Of a DNA stretch of 64,000 nucleotides, positions 46,607 to 57,249 are shown piece after piece. A program made the position numbers and the translations under genes. The notes beneath the pieces are model-generated. The model was not told the origin of the DNA. It saw nothing but the letters and a program-made list of their open reading frames with translations, and ran no database searches. Source of the stretch: Durusdinium trenchii (taxonomy: Eukaryota > Sar > Dinophyceae > Suessiales > Symbiodiniaceae); assembly GCA_963970005.1 (NCBI GenBank), contig CAXAMN010018557.1:299346-363345 (forward strand), given 5' to 3'. Within the stretch, counting starts at the first letter, position 1. Every line of letters begins with the position of its first letter.

Positions 46607-47730
46607 GTGGTGGAGCACCTGTGGAAGGTGTACCAGCTGGGTCCTGTCATGGCCATGGATGAGCGGTTTCCTCCTGCCGCTGCAAGGGATGTTTTGTCGG
46701 CCTATGGTTTGCGGGGAGATGCTGGAGGTTGGCTTTGCGAGCGGCCTTCTTTGCTGGTTGATAACTTGGCCTTGAAGAAGTTTGACGACCTGTTTCTGTT
46801 TGAGGCGGATCACTTGACTGCCAGTGGAAGAGGTTTGCGACACATCGATGCTGAAAGTGTCTGGGTTGGCCCTGATGACATGATGCCGCAAACCATCACT
46901 ATGGACTGGAAGGCTGATGAGAAGAACCTCTTGCGCAACATGTGCATTCAGGGCATTGATGGCAAATGCATGATCTGGAATGCTGCTTTGAACTTTCCAG
47001 GACCTGACACTCGAGGCTACCTATCCATTGACAACCAGACCTTGGTGCTTCCCCTGAAGAAAGCTGACGAGGGACCGATACATATCCTGCACTTGTTCGG
47101 TGGATCCTTCGGTGGATGGACCTTTGCCACCCAGCTCTTGAATGAGATGGAAGTAGACATTGTTTCAGGTTCCATTGAAGTGGACTTCCATGCTGCCAGG
47201 AGCTATGCCTTGTCTCACAGGTGCCCACTCCTATCTGCTGAGCGTGAACTTCCACCTATGGCACTCTACTCCTTCAAGGAAGGCTGGTGCATCCATGGTG
47301 ATGTTATGGATAGCAACTGGATGCAGGCGGTGGCATGTTGGGCTCCTGAGATTGTCACCATAAGTGCTCCCTGTCCTCCTTGGAGTGGCGCAGCTTCCCA
47401 GAAGGGACTTCACACCACGGAAGGTCAGCTGTTCATGAGAAGTATTGGCCTCTGCAAGCTTCTTCGACCCAGGATCATTTTGATCGAGCAAGTTGCGGGT
47501 TTCCACTCCCACCCGCACCGCATGTGGATTGAGAAAGCCCTCTGGTTTTCGGGATACCAGCTTCGTTTCTCCAGAGTGATTGATTTGGGTGATGTCATGC
47601 CTGTACGACGGCTTCGATGGCTTGGGGTCGCATACTTCATCCACGGGGATGGATTACAGATGACCTCTATCTCCTCTTGGTCCTTAGAACGGAAGATATC
47701 GGCGCTGGAACTGGACTGCATCCATTCATG
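46607..47730 (+). pseudogene. Retroelement copy 1: C5-cytosine DNA methyltransferase domain
   Basis: A single open frame of about 375 codons; the first ATG is at 46649 and the frame is open upstream, so the start is uncertain. It carries the C5-methyltransferase motifs in order: I, LHLFGGSFGGW (residue 161 on, cofactor binding); IV, APCPPWSG with the nucleophile Cys at about residue 256; VI, ILIEQV with the catalytic Glu; VIII, RRLRWLGVAY. The enzyme would transfer methyl groups to cytosine C5. A segment upstream of motif I (WNAALNFPGP) is unique to the element. The frame is lost by a shift near 47727; the rest of ORF1 continues in another frame. The target-recognition part and motifs IX/X are not evident. 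The core looks intact; the whole ORF1 is broken. Confidence 0.85.
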
Positions 47731-48753
47731 GTTCAGGATGTTCTTGATCAGCTTGCAGTACCAGCCACGGCTCTGCAACAAGCTAGGGAACACCCTTTGG
47801 ACCGGAGTGCAAAACGTCAACGTCGGTTCACAGCAGAGGAGGCCTTTGATTCACACATCTTCAGGGCCACGAGCTGCAACCTTCCTACCTTCATGGCTCA
47901 GTATGGCAAGCAACACCAACTGCATCAGGAGCTTCTTGACACCAAGGGCTATTTTGCACATTGGTTTCAGTCAGTCGATTCGGACCTGCTTCGGTTCTGG
48001 CACCCTTTGGAAGTAGCTCTGATCCATGGAGCTTGGGGTGGCATTTGGCTGGGACAAGACTTGGCCCTGGAATGGAAGGGATTGGGCAATCAGATTGCGA
48101 TTCCACATGCTCTGTGGCTTTTGGTCCAGGGTATCAACATGCTGGAGACCAGAGACTACCGACTTGCTTGGGAAGACGTTTGGGAGTTCTTTGACCAGAA
48201 TCGGCTCAGGGCCTCCAAATTGCCTGCAGAGGTATATCCTTCGGGTACCATGTGGATGGACCAATCTGCTCGATTTTTGCTGCGTGAGGATTTGATTCAA
48301 CAGCTGTTTCAACCGGGCTCTGACCATTTGCCTCGCAACACCTTCTGGACTCCTGAGCTGGGTGTGGTTCCTCTGCAAGGTTATTTAGATGAAAGAGATC
48401 CGGTCTTGAACATCCCGTGTTTGAAGCCGTGGACGCCTCATGCTATCCAAGTCACCCAGCAGGAATCTTTGGAACAGACACTACCCATTCGAGTTCTTCT
48501 CAGGTGCAGGATCCTGTTTGAGGGCACTACGAAGCTGTTTCAAGTTGAGCAAAATACTCCTTTGACGGCTTTGAAAGCTTTGTGGAAGCATGCGCTGAAA
48601 CATGAGTCGGAATCTGCACAACTTGAAGACCAAGATCGTTTTTCCCTCTTTCGGAACCATCCAATTCCGGTCAGGGTGATACTGATGGCTGGTGTATTCC
48701 TGTCATGCAGCAAGCTGACATCGACATGCGATTTGTTCCCAAGGATGAGATGA
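47730..48753 (+). pseudogene. Retroelement copy 1: ORF1 region after methyltransferase
   Basis: Continues from the methyltransferase in a shifted frame: FMVQDVLDQLAVPATALQQA, then RFTAEEAFDSHIFRATSCNL and TFMAQYGKQHQLHQELLD, all matched in copy 2. A Trp-rich stretch follows (WGGIWLGQDLALEWKG) that copy 2 has lost. No known domain. The first part may be the methyltransferase C-terminus or target-recognition region, given its place. The frame breaks near 48695, from where the reading shifts to the next segment. Confidence 0.7.
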
Positions 48754-49799
48754 TTCAATTCATTCTTTCTGGTGAAGAACAAGAGAAGTTTTGGCACGAT
48801 CAGTTTGAGCTGGTGCCTCTTCGTTCACATATCATTCCTGAGATGTTCCTAGCCTTGCATGGCTGGAGTCACGCTCAGCTCAGCCTCACGAGCCAACAGA
48901 TCTTGCAGGACGCTTCCTCGGTCAACTGTGCCTATCACTGGAGACAGGATACTGACACGCATATCCTCCATGGAGTTGGTGAGCATCAGGGCTGCGCCAT
49001 TTGGGCCACGCTTTGGGAGGAAGCTCTCACCACAGAGGGGCGTGCTACCTTCAATCTGCAGATCACACCATCAGTTCAGGAGGGATCCTTTATGATCAAA
49101 GTTCAGCTCCGATCGATTGTTCCTCTGCCTCCGGCTCAGTTCATGCTTTGGTGGTCTGTCCGCGCTGTGAGGAGCACCTTGGACTGTATCAAGGTCCCTG
49201 AAGGGATTTTTGTGGCTCTGAAATGGTGTAAGAGACTGCTATGGGAAGGCCATTTAGCTCCTGAGCTGGGGTTCGATCAGCTTCTGGCGCTACTTCAGCA
49301 ACTCTGGAACCCGATTGTTGACTCAGAAGAACTGCGACTCATTCATGGATTCTCAGCGTCTCGCATCTTGCCGGAACAAAAGCTGGGCTCTCTTCGCCAT
49401 TTGGATCAACGAGGCCACGCCTATGTTCTCCACATTACCACCAGGATCCAGGGTGGTGGCAGTGGGGGTAGACATCCTGAAACAGTTGCAGTGAAGAACG
49501 AAATCGCTGGAGTGCTTCTTGATTTGCAATATGACATTGCCTGGGTGTCTAAGGCGGTTGACACACTGTTCCGACACATTGGCTTCAGTGCAGCATCGGC
49601 TCTCCTTCGAGGCAAAGACGGCTCAAAAGGGCAAGGCATCTTGCAGGCGATTGAGAGTGTAGGGGTGGACCTCCCTCGCAAACGATCTGGTGCACAGGAC
49701 TCCCAGAGCTCTTCCAGACAGATTCAGGCACAAAAGAAAAGACCCCCTCAGATTGATCTTACGGGAGTCAACATCATGAAGGGGTTCATTGTCAATTGA
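48705..49799 (+). pseudogene. Retroelement copy 1: ORF1 central region
   Basis: 364-codon frame. Its last 100 residues are conserved in copy 2 (LLDLQYDIAWVSKAVDTLF, then PRKRSGAQDSQSSSRQIQAQ and NIMKGFIVN). The first 260 residues are absent from copy 2 because of a deletion. Contents include Trp- and His-rich stretches and no domain I recognise; the Lys/Arg-Ser tail could bind nucleic acid. It ends at TGA 49797-49799. In copy 2 the reading goes on past this point, so the stop or a one-base shift here is damage. Confidence 0.7.
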
Positions 49800-50792
49800 A
49801 GCCACCCAGATGCAGTCTTTCGTGCCACAATCCTCTGGTCTGGTGTGATGTTGGCTCATTTGGAGCAAGCCCTACCTTGGATCCGGGAGAATGCTGTTCT
49901 TTCCAAGGATGAATTGGGCATCATTGTGGTTACGCAGTCCAGTCTTGACACTTCTCTGAAGCACCAATCGGTCACTGTTCCCTGTGAAATTCCTGGCGGT
50001 GATGCTATCATTCTTGCGGGGACTCTTATCCAATTTGGCGAGAAACAGCTGCGGTGTACGGAAGGAGTGCACAAAACTACCAATCCGGCTTGTTGCAGCA
50101 TCGCCTTCACTCTGTGGCGAGAAGATTGGAATTCTGACGAGTGGGCTCAGATCCTGGATGCTACGACACCATTCATCGTGAATGCCTTCAACCAAGCTGG
50201 ATGTGTTCAGTTGATCCTGTCTACCTGGGGACGCTCACTTCGCAACCGTGGCAAAGTGGTAGCAGCGCCCCAAGCTACCTCAGTCCAATTGCATGGTTCG
50301 ACACTGCCGGAACACTTGATCACGGTCTTGCAAGCGAGCGGGTTCAATAAGATTTTCTGCACGCCGAAGAATGCGAGCGGTCGCCAGGACCTTCGCTTTC
50401 GCATTGTGTGGATTGAGGGTGACCTGCCAAGGCTGACCACGCTGTCCAAACAGACCTCAGGATGTATTGGCTTGGTGAAAGGTCGCACTGGAATGGGGCT
50501 GCGATTTCGCCAACAGGATTTCTCGGAGGCTTGGAAAATCACTTGCCCCTCGAAAGAAGTCCCACCAGACTTGCAGGGTGCCACATGGTTCAAGGTGCAG
50601 CCTCTGCCGTACGGCGCATCGAGGGACATGTTACTGCAGTGGGCCAAAGCATATCGATGGACAATCCAGCCAATTCGCCAAATCGGAGCCACTGCTTGGC
50701 TGATCGCCAGGAGGGCATCCTACTGTTCAACTCCTCACCGGTGCTTGCAAAGGCCCTCCCAAGGCCTCCCAGTCGCCAGTCGTAGCCGGTGA
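49800..50792 (+). pseudogene. Retroelement copy 1: ORF1 region before coiled coil
   Basis: Same frame as the preceding segment after the stop: AHLEQALPWIRENAVLSKDE, later ILSTWGRSLRNRGKVV and WKITCPSKEVPPDLQGATWF, then LQWAKAYRWTIQPIRQIGAT. The last part, with alternating hydrophobic strands, may be an RRM-like fold as found in other LINE ORF1 proteins; this is a guess. Reading shifts twice at 50705-50785 (via EGILLFNSSPVLAKALPRPP) into the coiled-coil frame. Confidence 0.65.
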
Positions 50793-51288
50793 TGTCAAAC
50801 TCAGTGTCCTTCCCTCTGGAACTTCAGCTGCTGTTCCTACATCGAGTGACCCTTGGGCTCAATACTTAGCCACTCAGGGACGTTCAGTGCCGGCGATTGG
50901 CAATGCTCGCACAGTTACGGGCCCTACAGAGACCAAGTTCAAGGAACAGGAGGGGAAATTGCATGCTCTGGAAGTGCGTTTGGCATCCATTGAGGCATCA
51001 AGTTCCAATTTTCAGACGGAAACACAAAAGCAGATTTCGACCCTGGACACGAACATCCGTCAGCAGAGCCATGATATGCAGAATCGCTTTCACTCCATGG
51101 GCCTTCGTTTCGATGAGCACCAGAAAGAGGTCGCATTGCAGCTGCAGAACACTGCACAAGCTCTTGAGGCCTCAGTTGTCAAGACCATGAAGACGGAGAA
51201 TCAGGCGATTCATGGCACACTGGCCGCATTGCAGCAGATGTTCCAAGAGAACTTGGGCAGGAAGAAGCCCAAGGAGAGCAATGAGTGA
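50785..51288 (+). pseudogene. Retroelement copy 1: ORF1 C-terminal coiled coil
   Basis: Frame open through SDPWAQYLATQGRSVPAIGN to a strong heptad region (KFKEQEGKLHALEVRLASIE on to LEASVVKTMKTENQAIHGTL), ending NLGRKKPKESNE and a TGA stop at 51286. Coiled coils with basic ends are typical of LINE ORF1 proteins, which trimerise and bind element RNA. Copy 2 matches it almost residue for residue, with many silent base changes. The stop overlaps an ATG in the next frame (AATGAGTGATGG), a possible stop-restart point for ORF2. Confidence 0.8.
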
Positions 51289-52188
51289 TGGGGCCGGGCA
51301 AGCTTTAATTCACTATGGTTTTCTTGTGGGTGTCTTCCCACCGGCGGCTCCATGGTGGTTGCATGTGACATTTCTTTTTGTCCTCTTGTTCAGCCTCATT
51401 GCCAATGGAGGCTGTTCAGACGTGTTCTTGGACACGCAATTCGATTTGGTGAAGCTCAGAACCCTGGACCTGACAGCCTCTTGTTTGGGCTGTGCAATCC
51501 AACGTCCCTGGCCAACAAGGTTCCAGTTTTCCGTGAATTACTCCAGGATTATCATTGTCACTTCATTGCTGCAGCTGAAACCAGTGCCACTGCTCCAACA
51601 CAAGCTCTTGTGGCCAGGAACCTCAAAAAGCTGGGATTCTTTTCAGCCTTCACGACTCCAGCTCCCTCTTTGAGGGCTCGACAAGACCAACAGGTCAGCA
51701 CGCGTGGAAAAGCAACTGGCTGTGCCAACTTTAGTTTGTTCCCGATGAGATTTGCACGCTGTCCCAAACTGGTTGATCCGGGCATGGACCTTCGCTTCAT
51801 GCACGTTATTGTTGATGAGTGGAAGTTGCAAATCATCACCATTTACGGCCTCACTTCATCGCACTCGGGCGCCCAGGACTTCACCAACGCCCTGTTGGCA
51901 CTGGCAGCTCAGAGAGTCAAGCAAGTGAATCTTCCGGCTATTGTTATGGGTGACTTCAATGCAGATGTGAGTAAACTTTTGGCTGCCAGTGACTTTGCTC
52001 AGATGGGTTTTCTCCACTTGCAGCAACTATATGCCCACATGTATGGTGAGGCCACGGCGTCAGGTGCAAAGAAGCCACGAACCCAGACACTGCCTTTTTG
52101 TCTCCTGAGTTGGCATCTCGGCTTACGGCCATCTCCGTTTTGCCTGATCCTCTCTTTGATGCACACAAGGTGGTTACTTTCAGGGTGA
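51281..52188 (+). pseudogene. Retroelement copy 1: EEP endonuclease
   Basis: APE-like endonuclease/exonuclease/phosphatase domain that nicks target DNA to prime reverse transcription. A conserved WRLFRRVLGHAIRFGEAQ is followed by NPGP. The domain proper starts with LCNPTSLANK (catalytic Asn), AAETSAT (Glu), IYGLTSSHSGA and AIVMGDFNAD (Asp/Asn). After a frameshift near 52085 the reading goes on in the next segment, with the final His motif FDAHKV. The start is uncertain: an ATG at 51282 overlaps the ORF1 stop, but its frame encodes a hydrophobic leader and is not the domain frame, which is entered by about 51400. Confidence 0.85.
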
Positions 52189-53220
52189 ACGTTTCTGAGG
52201 GACCTTGGCTCAAGCAAATCTGGCCCAAGCCTAAGGCTTTCACTGCGTTTGCTTTGCCGGCCAAACTCTTAGAAGAGGCTGCCCAGGATTTGGAAAGTTC
52301 GGATCACCCTTGCACTCTTGAAGAATGGGGCTTGCGTGTTGAACAGACTGTAGATGTGGCTTTACGCAAGTCACCGGTGGGGGCCAATTTACCGAGACGC
52401 TTGCCTGCTGCTTTTCGAGGCCGGTGCAAACCGAACCGTCCTAAAACCATTTTGGTCACGGATCTTGTCCCCAGAGCTCGCCATGGTGATTTCGAACCAA
52501 GTCAAGAAATCCATGGTGTTCGCACTGCCGGTTTTATCAAGCAACTTCGTAGGATCCAGTCTCTCCGACGTAAGCTTTCTAAACCGCAGTTGCCTCAAGG
52601 TCTCGATGCCGAATGACCCAAGATCTTACGTTTCCAATTTCGGAGGAAGCCGTTCGTCTTTTGGATTCAGAGCGTCCCCGAGCTTGGATGGGTTCCAGCC
52701 TTTCTTCCACCAGCCGGGTGGTTGTTTGATGTGGAACAATTATGGAAACATGAAGTAGATCAAGCCATCTCGCTCGATGCTCGTATCCACCAAGATAAAC
52801 TGCTTTTCCGTCAGCAGCTTGATGCACAGCATGGTCATAATAAGCTCACCTTTGCCTCGGTTCGTGGGTCTACCCCGACTTTGGAGTCAATTGAGAGGGA
52901 AATTGAGCAAACGGCCATCTGTGTCCCACTTGCCTGTCGGGTCCGACATAAGCAAGCTGAGCAGTTCGAAGCCTTTGTTGACTCACCGTCTCAATTCCAG
53001 ATTGGACAACCTGTTTTTCTCGATGATGTGTCAGGGTGGCTCTTGGAGGTTACAGAACACTCACTCATAGTCTCTTGCTCACAGCCACCCCAACAGCTTG
53101 AGGAAGTTGCAGTTCGTCAGAGAGTCCTTACCACCAATCCGGCTCAGATTTGTCACCATCTGACCCATTTTTGGCAACCGTTGCCTTTCTTGACAGACTG
53201 CCACACACTGAGCTTGCAAT
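52085..53220 (+). pseudogene. Retroelement copy 1: EEP end and linker to reverse transcriptase
   Basis: One frame with a single TGA at 52614. It starts with SPELASRLTAISVLPDPLFD and AHKVV (the last EEP motif), then runs into a basic linker (FIKQLRRIQSLRRKL) and, past the stop, PKILRFQFRRKPFVFWIQS to NPAQICHHLTHFW. Copy 2 has HKILRFKFKG at the equivalent place with Trp where copy 1 has TGA, so the stop is a TGG-to-TGA change. Near 53180-53220 the frame shifts into the reverse transcriptase. Confidence 0.75.
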
Positions 53221-53873
53221 CGACTGCACGTGTCTCGATAGTTGGCTTCAGGTCATTAAGGCCCTAAAATGGAATGCGGCTCCCGGCCCTGACGGGATCA
53301 CGGCCTTCGAATTGCAGTCACTTCCCACCTCTTTGATTGTTTCATTAATTAGGGTGGTGAATAGCTACCAGGATGGTTTCCCGTCTTGGTTCATGGCCGC
53401 TAAAGTTTTCGCAGCTCCCAAGGGTGATGGTGTTCCAGAGCCCAGTCGCATTAGGCCTATTACAGTGCTGTCTCAGATTTACCGAGTCTGGGCTCAAGTC
53501 ATTTGCCGACAAGCCCTTCGTTGCTTAGGTATGTCACTGACACCGGACATTACAGGTCTCCTCCCCGGCCGTGGTGCATTCCTTGCAGCTTACCACACCC
53601 AGTGGTTTTTCGAGCAGGCCCACTTCCAGCAGAAATCGTGTGCAGGGGTCACTCTGGACTTGGTCAAATGCTTTAGTGCGATTAACCGACCTCGGGGGGA
53701 TAGCTATCCTTGCTAGACTCGGTATGCCTTCGGAGATTCTTCACATGTGGGCCCAATCCCTACATAAGTTGACTCGTAGATGGGAAGTTTGTAGTCAGTG
53801 CTCGGACTCTGTCGCCAGTTCTTGCGGCTTTCCCGAGGAGATGTCTTTTCCGTTCTGGTTATGCTCGGAGTAG
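53190..53873 (+). pseudogene. Retroelement copy 1: reverse transcriptase fingers and palm, motif A
   Basis: Non-LTR reverse transcriptase, first half. WNAAPGPDGITAFELQSLP and RPITVLSQIYRVWAQ are the conserved finger blocks. GVTLDLVKCFSAINR is motif A with the catalytic Asp. A frameshift near 53690 then leads to IAILARLGMPSEILHMWAQ and SSCGFPEE, the first part of motif B. A second shift near 53840 enters the next frame. Copy 2 shows the same order and residues. Confidence 0.85.
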
Positions 53874-55711
53874 CCCAGTGCTGGACTCTAGCATGTAGAC
53901 AACACACCTGTGATTCAACTTTACTTTCGGCCTATGCTGATAACTGGTCTTGGGCAGTCAAGAAGGTAGAAGAACTTGGACCCATCCTTGAGGTGACCTT
54001 ACTCTGGACACGCATTATTGGCCTACAGATAGATTGGTCTAAAACCTGGTGGTGGTCTTCCCACCACAGCTTGGCTCGCCATGTTCAGCAGGTCTTTCAA
54101 AGTCGGTCACTTCCTGCTGTGGAAAGAGCACTTGCTGCCTCTGATCTTGGTTGCCCATTGCGATATCAAGGGGCGGTGCGTTTGCGTAAGCTCCATTCAC
54201 GCCTTGCCAAAGCTAAGGAACGGTTAGCCAGACTGAAGCATCAGGCCACTAACTTGGATGCCAAAGCCAAAGTCATTTCGGCCAGTGTGTATCCGGTCGC
54301 TTTCCATGGTGCTGAACTGTGCCCAATTGGGTCTGCCCATACCCGGTCCCTTCGTCATCACGTCGCAGAAGCCTTGGTTGGCCCGTCTGAAAGCATGTGT
54401 GCAGCTTTGGTTACGCTCTGTGCTTCTCGATATGTCAGGGATCCTGAATTGCAGGTTATCTTGAATGCCTGTGCTGCAGCTCGTCGTTTTCTATTTCGCC
54501 AACCGGAGGCGATAGTAAACCAGTTCCTGTCTATTGCTGCCAGGTACTTCCCAAGAGCCAACACTAGTAAGGGCCCTGCCACGACCTTTAAGGCCTACAT
54601 TTCGCGCCTTGGGTGGACAATCGACTCATCAGGTCATCTCACGGTCACGGCTTTCATCCGCATTCATTTGCTTTGGAGCCCTTGGCAGACCATTGTCATG
54701 TTTGCTGAACGATCGTGGCAAGACCGTCTTTTAACCTTGCACTCGCATAGGGCCTCACTTGCAAATTTTCCCAATGTGGATCAGCACTTGACCCGTCAGA
54801 CTCTTGACAAATTCTCACCTGAGGATCGCCGTTTGCTTGTTCGGGAGATTGCAGGGGCCTTCCAGACGAGGGTTCAGCAGGCCATCTGGGACTCACAAGT
54901 CACTCCTGAGTGTCAATGGTGTGGCAAACCAGATACAAAATATCATAGATTTTTCAGTTGCACCGCCACAAGCGCAGTCCGTGAGCCTTTTCATGAGCTG
55001 CTTTCCCAGCTTGACTCCTTTGATTGTCTCTGGCCGGAACTCCCTGTCTTGTTTGAAGATACCAAGGATGAATTCCGCCTCACCTTTCAATATAATCTGC
55101 AAGAGGGGCAGCCGCCTACCGAGCTCATTCAGAACTTGAGTTCATGTGTTGATGAACAGAACCCGCTACATGTCTATACTGATGGCAGCTGTCAATACCC
55201 CACCTGGCCATCTCTTCGCTTCGCGGGGTACAGTATCGTCATTGATTCATGCCGTTCTGACTCAGAGCGAGTTTGGCAGGCTCAAGGATTCAAAGAAACT
55301 GGCATTCGGCCCACGACTTTGCACGTGGTTTTCCAAGAACTCTGTCCCCAGAGTCAGGATATTCATCACGCTGAACTACGCAGCCTGATTCGTGCACAGG
55401 AGCTTTTTCGGCATGCGATAATCCATGTAGATTCCTCGAGTGCCATTGCCACTTTTCAATCCTCGCTGCATGTTACTGGATCCAAGTTTCACGGACACGC
55501 TCAGCCTGCACTAGGTCGCCGGATTCAGCAACTACCTAATGTTCTCTCTAACAGTGTTGTTAAGATTAAAGGTCATGCTGAACTTCATAGTCTGCCGGAC
55601 CTCGAGTGCTATCACTGTCTGGGGAACTCACTTGCTGACCGTGCTGCAGTTGAGGTTTTGTACCACTCAGCTGCCTGTTTTGGCGCAGGATTGGGTCCAG
55701 TCGGTGCGTGA
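53840..55711 (+). pseudogene. Retroelement copy 1: reverse transcriptase, zinc knuckle, RNase H
   Basis: The longest frame of the window (637 codons; reliable from SRGDVFSVLVMLGVAQCW). Motif C reads SAYADNWSW, with Asn in place of the usual second Asp, as in copy 2. A thumb region follows, with KTWWWSSHH and VAEALVGPSESM. Then comes a CCHC zinc knuckle, CQWCGKPDTKYHRFFSC (C-x2-C-x7-H-x4-C). The RNase H domain has all four acidic positions: YTDGSC, HHAELRSLI, IHVDSSSA and LGNSLADRAA, so it could degrade RNA in hybrids. The frame ends by a shift near 55690, after which the C-terminal domain is read. Confidence 0.9.
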
Positions 55712-56573
55712 CCGTCAAGGTGAGATTCGCCAACTTTCAGAGTTCTATCGTTTGTCCTTGGCCCTTCAGAAGTATCGTAGGGAATTCAAGTCAACGGTGC
55801 CAGGGTCCATCCATCCGGATGAACCACATCCGCAACACCGAGCTGGCATTGTCGCACAACAGTTTGCTGCTTGGATGGTCCCTCACCCATGGAGCTTTCA
55901 GCTTGATGAGGCTCAGCAAGGAGCTTTCTTTAAGTATAGCTATTGGGGGTCGAGCTTGTTGCAGTGCGTATTAGCCTGGCTCCATGCACTTCAGTGGGGA
56001 TTGACCCCAGAGGCGGTCCCTGACGCGGCAGTTGGGGTCTCGTGGATGGAACTGCTGATAAGCTTTATGTTCTTTGCTCGCAGCTTTGTACCAGTCCGAA
56101 GAAAGGGTCTGAAGGGTGAAATTTCTTTCGCATGGGCACGCTGTTCCACCACAGCCAAAGCCTTTTGCTACACTTGGAATGAGTGTGCCACCCAATTTGC
56201 ACACTTGGTCAATCAGACCATTTCTTTGTGTGATAGGGAAGTTATTCCCCCTTTCATTCGCAGTGCTCGAGTGTGTTCCTTGTATCGGATGGGTGCTGGC
56301 TCTTGTGTCTTCGGTTGGTCCCAGAGACCAAGCTTTCCTGCACAACAACAAGTGTGCAGCATTGTGGAAGAGACTTTCAGGAAAAGGCCTCGCTCTGCAG
56401 CTTACGGATGGTGGCCGGAGTTTGACTTTCCTTTTAGCCCTGAGGACGCGGGCTTTTCATGGCAAGTTCCCAATGGCTCTCATAACTCCTTGCAGAAGCG
56501 CCTGAAACAAGGCACGAAGCTAGCCCGTGCTTCTCGGATCGACCTTCACTCCTTGTTCAGGACCTGGCCTTGA
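55690..56573 (+). pseudogene. Retroelement copy 1: ORF2 C-terminal domain
   Basis: Continues RNase H in a new frame: VQSVRDRQGEIRQLSEFYRL, PDEPHPQHRAGIVAQQFAAW and ACVLAWLHALQWGL-like residues, then GVSWMELLISFMFFARSFVP. The end, SLYRMGAGSCVFGWSQRPSF to ASRIDLHSLFRTWP, is still open and protein-like. Copy 2 matches the first 90 residues before the window ends. Its last ~90 bases overlap, in another frame, the first readable part of copy 2. No poly-A tail or 3' repeat is seen. Confidence 0.65.
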
Positions 56574-57249
56574 GATCTTTTGACAACCCATTCCTGTTTG
56601 AAGCTGGTCATTTGATTGCTTGCGGTAGGGGCATCCGACAGCTGGACATGGATAGTGTTTGGATTGGGGAAGATCGTGACACGCCCCAATCCATTACTTT
56701 TGATTGGAAAGCTGAGCGCAAGTCTGTACTGCGTGAGATGTGCATTCGTGGCCTTCAGGGCAAATGCCTAGTATGGAATGCGGCCTTGAATTATCCAGGA
56801 CCGGCACATCAAGGATACCTCTCGATTGATGATGCCACCTCAGTTCTTCCCTTGACCAAGCGGTGTTCAGGTGTGATCCCTGTCCTTCACTTCTTTGGTG
56901 GTGCCTGGGGTGGATGGGGCTACGCCTGCCAGCTCCTTGCAGAGAAGGATGTTCCTGTGATCTGTGGCTGTATCGAGGCTAGCTTCTTGGCTGCCAGGCA
57001 ATATGCTCTTTCTCATCGATGTCCACTTCTGTCAGCCACACAGGATCTTCCGCCGCTTACTCTGATGTCATTCCCTGAAGGATTTTGCATTCATGGGGAT
57101 ATCTTGAATGACAGTTGGCTCCAAGCGGCTGCTTGTTGGAATGTGGAGGTTGTCACAATCTCTCACCCTGCCCTCCGTGGAGTGGGGCAGCTGGTCAGAT
57201 GGGTCTTCACACCTATGAGGGTCAGCTTTTCATGAGAGCAACTGGTGTT
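56486..57249 (+). pseudogene. Retroelement copy 2: methyltransferase, first half
   Basis: Open after TAA 56483. Homology to copy 1 begins with SDRPSLLVQDLALRSFDNPF (copy 1 CERPSLLVDNLALKKFDD), then WNAALNYPGP and motif I, LHFFGGAWGGW. Just before motif IV a one-base change shifts the frame, giving SHPALRGVG. The proper motif, SPCPPWSGAAGQMGLHTYEG, is intact in the neighbouring frame at about 57161-57220, so the catalytic Cys codon survives in the DNA. The copy cannot make a working enzyme as it stands. Confidence 0.8.
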
